Source of the DNA: an uncultured Halomicronema sp. | GTDB lineage: Bacteria > Cyanobacteriota > Cyanobacteriia > Phormidesmidales > Phormidesmidaceae | Direction: 5' to 3' | Assembly (NCBI GenBank): GCA_937897665.1 | Contig: CALCPB010000944.1 | Coordinates: forward strand, 1-11,789 | Length of the DNA: 11,789 nt | In this document: in pieces, positions 7,147-11,789 of the stretch | How the letters are laid out: each line of letters starts with the position of its first letter | Position numbering within the stretch: the first letter of the stretch is position 1 | Program-made: the position numbers and the translations under genes | The notes under the pieces: model-generated | Told to the model about the DNA's origin: nothing | Database searches by the model: none | What the model saw: only the letters and a program-made list of their open reading frames with translations

Positions 7147-7755
7147 ATGCGATTTTTTGTCTCTCTCTGTAGCCTCGCCCTCGCGGTGAGTAGTCTGGGG
7201 AGTGCCGCCAGTGGGGCCGCCACCCCTAACCGCGCCCAGGTGCAGTGGACCACTGCCGCGATCGCTCAAAGTGAAGCCACGACCCTGCTCCGGTTTGAGA
7301 CGCAACACTACGTCGTGCATGTCTACGAGCGAGCGGATTTCACCTACTTGAATGTGTACAACAAAGAAACGGGCTTCACCGATCAGGATGGCGTGTTAGC
7401 TTACTTACTGCCCCCCGAAGACGAAGACGTCTGGCAAATTTATGCCAATCAGCAGGGGGACTTAGAATATCGGGCCAAGATCAATCCGGAGGGGGAAACC
7501 GAACTGGAAATCGGTCTCATCGGTGGACCTGCCGCCCCGCCAGCGCCTGGCTTCAACACCACCTATGGCTTTCCCCATCAGTATTTAGGAGCCGATGTTG
7601 ACACCACCTTAGCCGCGCTAGAGGAGCTCGGGTGGAACGTCGACCAGACCGAATCCGACGCAGTGGCGCTGACCCGCAATCAACTAGCACTCAATTTAAA
7701 ATTCGATCCTGATACTGGGGTGATCACCTACACTCGCCTCATTGATCTGACCTAG
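7147..7755 (+). CDS. exported protein of unknown function
   Basis: I do not recognise the family. The 202-residue product starts with a basic MRFF, a hydrophobic stretch to about residue 18 and a small-residue run (SAASGAA at 19-25), consistent with a Sec signal peptide cut near residues 25 or 40 (AIA-Q). There is no lipobox. The mature part is acidic and rich in Tyr, Thr and Asp, with strand-like segments (HYVVHVYER, FTYLNVYNKETG), a Pro/Gly/Ala-rich linker near 128-136, and a C-terminal part about distinguishing sequence LEELGWNVD to the end. It looks like a small soluble periplasmic or extracellular beta-rich protein. It sits only 8 bp before the rsmE start, so the two are probably one transcription unit, although no shared role is obvious. 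Confidence 0.8.
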   Translation: MRFFVSLCSLALAVSSLGSAASGAATPNRAQVQWTTAAIAQSEATTLLRFETQHYVVHVYERADFTYLNVYNKETGFTDQDGVLAYLLPPEDEDVWQIYANQQGDLEYRAKINPEGETELEIGLIGGPAAPPAPGFNTTYGFPHQYLGADVDTTLAALEELGWNVDQTESDAVALTRNQLALNLKFDPDTGVITYTRLIDLT

Positions 7756-7763
7756 GGGGCACC

Positions 7764-8483
7764 TTGCAACGCGTCATTGTGAGTCCGAGCCAAATTATCG
7801 ACACGACTCTCACCCTGACGGCTGAGCAGCAGCACTATCTCAAGCGAGTACTCAGGCTTCAGGCGGGCGATCGCTTCCTTGCCCTCGATGGCCAGGGACA
7901 CCTTTGGCTCGCCTCCCTGGCGACGGATGCTGCCCAGGCCACCTTAACCCCGGTGTCTGAACCGACAACGACCGCCGCCGTAGCCTCTAAACCTCACATC
8001 ACCCTAGCCGCCTGTTTACCGAAGCAAGGATTTGACGATGTCGTGCGGCAAGTCACAGAACTGGGCGTTGATCAGATCGTGCCGCTGCTCAGCGAGCGTA
8101 CCCTACCCCGCCCCAGTGCTCACAAACTCCAGCGCTGGCGGCGCATCGCCACTGAAGCCGGCGAACAATCGGAGCGACTCACCGTCCCGACAATTTTAGA
8201 ACCCACAGCCTGGTCAACGTGGCTGACTCAACCCTCCCAGGCCCATCGATATCTCTGTGTAGCAAGGCGGTCTAGTCAATCATTATTATCAGCATGTTTA
8301 TCCTGCCAACCGCGCTCAGTGGTCATTGCCGTGGGCCCAGAAGGCGGCTGGACGGAGCCTGAGGTCACAGCCGCGATCGCCATTGGCTATCAGCCAGTCA
8401 CCTTGGGCCCGCAAATATTACGAGCTGTAACTGCTCCTATCGTGGCCCTCGCGATTCTGCAGGCCAGACTCCAGTTGCATTAA
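7764..8483 (+). CDS. rsmE: 16S rRNA (uracil1498-N3)-methyltransferase RsmE
   Basis: Methylates N3 of U1498 in helix 44 of 16S rRNA using S-adenosylmethionine. The 239-residue product has an N-terminal PUA-like part (HYLKRVLRLQAGDRF) and a C-terminal SPOUT domain with the SAM-site motif VGPEGGWTEPEV (about 190-201) and LGPQILRAVTAPIVAL (about 214-229). The latter differs from the common LGxRILRTETA form at two positions, Gln217 and Val222; at least the AVTA version may be normal for cyanobacteria. The start is TTG, supported by AGGGGG at 7754-7759 and by MQRVIV matching the usual N-terminus. It is closely spaced after the exported-protein gene. The DNA of its 3' end (from 8355) is partly duplicated downstream. 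Confidence 0.93.
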   Translation: MQRVIVSPSQIIDTTLTLTAEQQHYLKRVLRLQAGDRFLALDGQGHLWLASLATDAAQATLTPVSEPTTTAAVASKPHITLAACLPKQGFDDVVRQVTELGVDQIVPLLSERTLPRPSAHKLQRWRRIATEAGEQSERLTVPTILEPTAWSTWLTQPSQAHRYLCVARRSSQSLLSACLSCQPRSVVIAVGPEGGWTEPEVTAAIAIGYQPVTLGPQILRAVTAPIVALAILQARLQLH

Positions 8484-8572
8484 AGGCTATGTGCCAGCTG
8501 TAATAGCGACCCTTAGCAGGCAACAGGACAGAATTGAATTCGTTAGTATGAGTCCAATTCTTTAAGATGACA
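8355..8572. repeat. copy 1 of a decayed tandem duplication
   Basis: This copy covers the last part of rsmE (8355-8483) and the following spacer. The block 8355 to about 8437 matches 8573 to about 8656, beginning with an identical 16-base run (GAGCCTGAGGTCACAG). The block 8494-8572 matches 8645-8722 with substitutions and small gaps, including shared TAATAGCGAC, ACAGGAC and CTTTAAGAT. The blocks occur in the same order in both copies. Confidence 0.8.
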
Positions 8573-8722
8573 GAGCCTGAGGTCACAGTGGCGAGCGCCA
8601 ATAGCTATCTACCAGCCACCTTGGGCTCGTAAAGCTTACGAGCTGTGTCAGCTCTAATAGCGACTTTCGCGAACCTACAGGACGGAATCGAACATGTCAA
8701 CATACTTTATCTTTAAGATAGG
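8573..8722. repeat. copy 2 of the tandem duplication (rsmE 3' remnant plus arsR upstream region)
   Basis: The first half (8573 to about 8656) is a noncoding remnant of the rsmE 3' end. The second half (8645-8722) repeats the spacer that follows rsmE and abuts the arsR start at 8729. Relative to copy 1 about 67 bp are missing at the junction, corresponding to the last rsmE codons. The pattern suggests a tandem duplication of about 218 bp, followed by an internal deletion and drift. Confidence 0.8.
8708..8720. promoter_or_regulatory. inverted repeat just before arsR (candidate operator)
   Basis: TATCTT-T-AAGATA is a perfect 6-1-6 dyad ending 8 bp before the arsR ATG. ArsR-family repressors commonly bind AT-rich dyads over their own promoter, so this is a candidate autoregulatory operator. 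TAAGAT (8714-8719) could also serve as a -10 box, though I see no good -35 box. The upstream duplicate has only an imperfect version near 8558-8569. Confidence 0.4.
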
Positions 8723-8728
8723 TAGCCC

Positions 8729-9064
8729 ATGGAAACCGTCAAAATCTTAGATACCAACAGCACAGAAGACTGCCTTGCGGGGTTTCACGCTTTATCAGAT
8801 CCCTTGAGAGTGCATGTCATCGAACGTCTGCGAACCCATGAAATGTGCGTCTGCGACCTCTGCGAAGAACTAGACGTCAGTCAGTCCAAGCTCTCCTTTC
8901 ATCTGCGCGTGTTAAAGGAAGCGGGGTTAGTCCAAGCTCGTCCTCAAGGTCGCTGGACCTATTACAGCCTCGACTTATCGCAGTTTGTTGTCCTCGAGCA
9001 GTATCTGTCTGAATATCGCCGCTTCAGTCCCATTATTCCTAGCCGCCTGTTGGAAGCGAGCTAG
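8729..9064 (+). CDS. arsR: ArsR-family metalloid-responsive repressor
   Basis: A 111-residue winged-helix repressor of the ArsR/SmtB family. The stretch E38-M-C40-V-C42-D-L-C45 is the classical As(III)/Sb(III) sensing motif CVCDLC at the start of the DNA-recognition region, followed by SQSKLSFHLRVLKEAGLV (recognition helix about 51-62) and the wing RPQGRWTYYSLD. All three metalloid-binding cysteines are present, so sensing of trivalent arsenic or antimony is likely. No arsenic resistance gene (arsB, acr3, arsC, arsM) lies in the window; downstream comes a hairpin and then leuC, so it probably regulates itself and genes elsewhere. The ATG start follows a weak AGGT tract and leaves a normal-length N-terminus. 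Confidence 0.9.
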   Translation: METVKILDTNSTEDCLAGFHALSDPLRVHVIERLRTHEMCVCDLCEELDVSQSKLSFHLRVLKEAGLVQARPQGRWTYYSLDLSQFVVLEQYLSEYRRFSPIIPSRLLEAS

Positions 9065-9137
9065 TTGAATGGCGCAATGAACGGGTTTAGCTCTCGACAA
9101 GCGTTAGCCCCAACGCTTCGACATCACCAAGGCCTTG

Positions 9138-9178
9138 AGATCCTCAGCATTTTTTCTAGAGAATGCTGAGGATTCTCA
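9138..9178 (+). terminator. strong hairpin downstream of arsR
   Basis: TCCTCAGCATT (9141-9151) pairs perfectly over 11 bp with AATGCTGAGGA (9162-9172) around a 10-nt loop, and a bulged extension (GAGA with TTCTC) lengthens the stem. Only a mixed, T-rich tail (TTCTCATT) follows, so termination of arsR is plausible but not certain. Because the next gene, leuC, is on the same strand, it could also be part of a leader. Confidence 0.6.
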
Positions 9179-9235
9179 TTAAGGGGCAGCGATCGCCTTG
9201 TGAACACCACCTTCTGGCCGTTTTCTAGAGATGCT
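9152..9235. repeat. pair of direct repeats before leuC
   Basis: TTTTCTAGAGAATGCT at 9152-9167 and TTTTCTAGAGATGCT at 9221-9235 differ by a single A and start 69 bp apart. The first spans the loop and 3' arm of the hairpin at 9141-9172. The meaning is unknown. Confidence 0.45.
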
Positions 9236-9269
9236 TTGGTTCCCCCTGCCCCGTGCTGGAATGGGCTAG

Positions 9270-9275
9270 TATGAT
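9270..9275 (+). promoter_or_regulatory. leuC: candidate -10 box for leuC
   Basis: TATGAT matches 5 of 6 bases of TATAAT and lies 35 bp before the leuC ATG. No clear -35 box is visible at the usual distance, which is common for cyanobacterial promoters. Assigned from sequence only. Confidence 0.35.
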
Positions 9276-9310
9276 CATCTGCGTCGCGTTTTGGATGGGA
9301 TTTTTGGGGC

Positions 9311-10720
9311 ATGAGCACAGGTACCCTCTTCGACAAAGTTTGGGACTTACATACCGTTGGCACCCTCTCTTCTGGGCAAACCCAGCTGTTCATTGGGCTG
9401 CACCTGATTCATGAAGTCACCAGCCCCCAAGCCTTTGCCATGTTGCGAGAGCGCCAACTGCAGGTCATGTTTCCTGAACGCACCCTGGCCACAGTCGATC
9501 ACATTGTGCCGACTGATAGTCAGGCTCGCCCCTTTGTCGACCGACTGGCCGAGGAGATGATCGAGGCGTTAGAAACTAACTGTCGCGAGCACAACATCAC
9601 TTTTTACAATATTGGCTCGGGCAGCCAGGGCATCGTTCATGTAATTGCCCCCGAGCAGGGCCTGACCCAACCGGGCATGACGATCGCTTGTGGTGACAGC
9701 CACACCTCGACCCACGGCGCTTTTGGCGCGATCGCCTTTGGCATCGGCACCAGCCAAGTCCGCGATGTCTTAGCCTCGCAGACCTTGGCCCTGGCCAAGC
9801 TCAAGGTGCGCCGAATTGAGATTAACGGTTCGCTGCCCCCCGGCGTTTATGCCAAAGATGTAACACTACACGTCATTCGGCAATTGGGCGTTAAGGGTGG
9901 GGTTGGCTATGCCTACGAATATGCGGGCACCACGATTGAAGCGATGTCGATGGAAGAGCGGATGACCGTCTGCAATATGTCGATTGAGGGCGGCGCGCGC
10001 TGTGGCTACGTTAATCCTGACGCGGTGACCTACGACTATTTGCGTGGCCGAGAATTTGCCCCCGGTGAGGCGCAGTGGGATGCTGCCGTGGCCTGGTGGG
10101 AAAGCCTGCGTAGCGATGCTGATGCTGACTATGACGATGTGGTGGTGTTTCAGGCCGCAGATATTCCGCCCACGGTGACCTGGGGCATTACGCCGGGTCA
10201 GGGCATCGGCGTGAATGAACAGATTCCCACATTAGATAGCCTGCCAGAGGGCGATCGCGCGATCGCCGAAGAAGCCTATCGATATATGGAGTTGCAGCCA
10301 GGCACCCCGATTCAAGGCACCAAGGTTGACGTGTGCTTTATCGGCAGCTGCACCAATGGTCGGCTCAGCGATCTGCGAGAAGCCGCCAAAGTCGTTCAAG
10401 GCCAAAAGGTGGCTGCCGACGTCACGGCATTTGTCGTACCCGGCTCAGAACAGGTCAAAGTCGCGGCAGAATCTGAGGGCTTAGACACCATTTTCGAAGC
10501 CGCTGGGTTCGAATGGCGCGAGGCGGGCTGTTCGATGTGTTTGGCGATGAATCCGGACAAGCTGCAGGGCAATCAAATCAGCGCCTCCTCGTCTAACCGC
10601 AACTTCAAAGGCCGCCAGGGGTCATCCTCAGGGCGCACGCTACTGATGAGTCCGGCAATGGTTGCCACCGCCGCGATCGCGGGCCGGGTCGAAGATGTGC
10701 GCCATCATTTGCCAGGATGA
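9311..10720 (+). CDS. leuC: 3-isopropylmalate dehydratase large subunit
   Basis: The large subunit of isopropylmalate isomerase, a [4Fe-4S] aconitase-family enzyme converting 2-isopropylmalate to 3-isopropylmalate in leucine synthesis. The 469-residue product is full length. It has VDHIVPT, the [21 protein letters not shown] motif, SCTNGR with Cys347, and AGCSMC with Cys407 and Cys410, so all three cluster ligands are present, followed by [15 protein letters not shown] and SPAMVA near the C-terminus. The start is ATG 9311 with GGGG just before it; [16 protein letters not shown] is the expected N-terminus. The small subunit gene leuD, needed for activity, is not adjacent. Two HIP1 octamers sit back to back at 10251-10266 inside the gene. 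Confidence 0.96.
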   Translation: MSTGTLFDKVWDLHTVGTLSSGQTQLFIGLHLIHEVTSPQAFAMLRERQLQVMFPERTLATVDHIVPTDSQARPFVDRLAEEMIEALETNCREHNITFYNIGSGSQGIVHVIAPEQGLTQPGMTIACGDSHTSTHGAFGAIAFGIGTSQVRDVLASQTLALAKLKVRRIEINGSLPPGVYAKDVTLHVIRQLGVKGGVGYAYEYAGTTIEAMSMEERMTVCNMSIEGGARCGYVNPDAVTYDYLRGREFAPGEAQWDAAVAWWESLRSDADADYDDVVVFQAADIPPTVTWGITPGQGIGVNEQIPTLDSLPEGDRAIAEEAYRYMELQPGTPIQGTKVDVCFIGSCTNGRLSDLREAAKVVQGQKVAADVTAFVVPGSEQVKVAAESEGLDTIFEAAGFEWREAGCSMCLAMNPDKLQGNQISASSSNRNFKGRQGSSSGRTLLMSPAMVATAAIAGRVEDVRHHLPG

Positions 10721-10922
10721 GGCGATCAGGAACTTAGCCCGATGTTAATTAATTATTAAACCTAAGCCTCCCTGACCTTAAGAAACGTTGTCGATGATGG
10801 CAGGTAAGAATATCTAGCGGTAGCCACCTGCGCGTGGCCTTGGGTACTGGTGGCCTCGCGGCTAGCCTGTGACCAGCAGAGGGCGCTTCGAGATATTTTT
10901 GACCTGCATCTGGTAACCCGTT
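10721..10922. other. spacer between leuC and the Crp-family gene
   Basis: This 202-bp spacer begins with an AT-rich stretch (10744-10758, TTAATTAATTATTAA) flanked by short inverted CTTAG and CTAAG. A GC-rich part with short dyads follows (GCCAC and GTGGC near 10825-10841). TTGACC near 10900 resembles a -35 box, but no -10 box fits before the assigned start. No small gene is supported. Confidence 0.4.
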
Positions 10923-11594
10923 GTGTTTGCAATACCCTCTGTGCGCTCATCCGCTACAGCGAAATGTTCTCCTGACGACTTTGTAGCAGTTTTAGAGCAG
11001 CTTTATCGGGAGCGCACACTGACTCCCTATCCAGCCGGTAGAACGATTCCCCTACGGCTGAACGAACTGTTGATTGTTTGCCGAGGGGTGGTGCAGCTTT
11101 ACACCATTCAGCAAGACGGCAGCGAAACGCTACTCGGATTAGCCGGGCCTTCAATGCCAATCGGCCTACCGTTGACTGTGGTCGATCCCTACTGGGCCAC
11201 GGCTCTCACCGATGTCGATGTCCTGCCCCTATCCATGATGGAGGTAGAATCTTCGCCGATGCTGATGGGCGGCATTTGTCGGCACCTGATGCTGCGACTG
11301 CAGCAGTCAGAGGCCTGGCTGGCCATCTCCGGTAAACGCCTAGTCGCCGATCGCCTACGACAGCTCCTGCTCCTCATTGCCCAAGACTTTGGCCAGGTCG
11401 AAACTTGTGGCGTGCGCATTCCTGTCCGTCTGACCCATCACCAGCTCGCCACCGCGATTGGCACGACGCGCGTTACTGTCACGCGGCTGCTGAAAGATTT
11501 CAAAGAAGAGGGCTGGTTGCAGACTCAGCAGCGCTATTTGATTGTGCAACTGGCGCAACTATATGACAGCAGCTGGAGCCGTTTATCCCTGTAG
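10923..11594 (+). CDS. Crp/Fnr-family transcriptional regulator, NtcA-like HTH
   Basis: A 223-residue protein with the Crp/Fnr layout: an N-terminal beta-roll sensor part (about 15-120), a long dimerisation helix (about 120-150) and a C-terminal winged HTH with LTHHQLATAIGTTRVTVTRLL (about 170-190), closely resembling the NtcA helix (GSTRVTVTRLL). It is not NtcA itself, because the sensor half differs clearly. The phosphate-binding cassette of cAMP-binding members (FGE...RSA) is absent: the equivalent stretch reads IGLPLTVVDPYWATALTDV. There is also no Fnr-type cysteine cluster. It therefore probably responds to another signal or a protein contact; target genes are unknown. The start is GTG 10923, with a second in-frame GTG at 10941 possible; neither has a strong ribosome site. 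Confidence 0.85.
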   Translation: MFAIPSVRSSATAKCSPDDFVAVLEQLYRERTLTPYPAGRTIPLRLNELLIVCRGVVQLYTIQQDGSETLLGLAGPSMPIGLPLTVVDPYWATALTDVDVLPLSMMEVESSPMLMGGICRHLMLRLQQSEAWLAISGKRLVADRLRQLLLLIAQDFGQVETCGVRIPVRLTHHQLATAIGTTRVTVTRLLKDFKEEGWLQTQQRYLIVQLAQLYDSSWSRLSL

Positions 11595-11789
11595 GGTCCA
11601 CTAGATTGGCTGAACACTATCCTAGCCATCAGCTCATGACAGAGATCCGCCAGATTTGAGCCATTGAATTCACAGCCGAGCTGGGAGCGATCGCGCTGTC
11701 ACCTCTAGCCCAACAGCTATTCCAGCCACTAGGACCCACTTGCCCTGAACATACCTCTGCCTAATACCAGTACTCCAGAACAGAGCTAC
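11595..11789. other. end-of-window spacer, no gene supported
   Basis: An imperfect stem (GATTGGCT at 11604-11611 with AGCCATC at 11624-11630) without a T tract may be a weak terminator for the preceding gene. One HIP1 site lies near 11688. Short open frames run toward the right edge on both strands but lack starts or recognisable sequence. Confidence 0.4.

Noticed and set aside
2138..11695. Many GCGATCGC octamers considered as a repeat array or CRISPR-like element
   Set aside because: They are dispersed HIP1 sites typical of cyanobacterial genomes, without regular spacing or conserved flanks.
11670..11789. Open frames reaching the right edge (plus strand from about 11664, minus strand to about 11672)
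   Set aside because: Each is under 45 codons with no start, ribosome site or recognisable similarity; too little sequence to call a partial gene.

Overview
This window comes from a cyanobacterium. The evidence is the many HIP1 octamers (GCGATCGC) scattered through genes and spacers, a GgpS-type glucosylglycerol-phosphate synthase, a cyanobacterial-style GpsA, and an NtcA-like HTH in the last gene. The gene set suggests a salt-tolerant strain that makes glucosylglycerol (GG) as compatible solute, perhaps a marine or brackish Leptolyngbya-like form; the genus is a guess.

Left half (1-6990): a GG and glycerol-3-phosphate (G3P) locus. A GG hydrolase gene (gghA, minus strand) diverges from ggpS (plus strand) across an 806-bp spacer rich in dyads, which also holds a small ORF just before ggpS. 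Behind a terminator-like hairpin follow glpD (FAD-dependent G3P dehydrogenase) and gpsA (NAD(P)H-dependent G3P dehydrogenase). Together these supply G3P from DHAP (GpsA), join it to ADP-glucose (GgpS), hydrolyse GG to glucose and glycerol (GghA), and drain G3P back to DHAP (GlpD). GG-phosphate phosphatase, glycerol kinase and the GG transporter are not in the window. The gghA frame meets a TAG at 28-26, and in-frame translation past it still looks like the barrel of a GH13-like enzyme, so the gene may be interrupted.

Middle (7147-9064): a small exported protein of unknown function sits 8 bp ahead of rsmE (16S rRNA m3U1498 methyltransferase). It is followed by an arsR repressor gene with an intact CVCDLC metalloid motif. 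Between rsmE and arsR lies a decayed tandem duplication: the 3' end of rsmE plus the upstream region of arsR occur twice.

Right part (9065-11789): a strong hairpin, then leuC (isopropylmalate isomerase large subunit, without leuD next to it), then a Crp/Fnr-family regulator that resembles NtcA in its HTH but lacks visible cyclic-nucleotide-binding residues. The last 195 bases hold no convincing gene. No tRNA, rRNA, CRISPR array, IS element or phage gene was recognised. The most interesting points are the possible gghA nonsense codon, the small ORF before ggpS, and the duplicated arsR upstream region.
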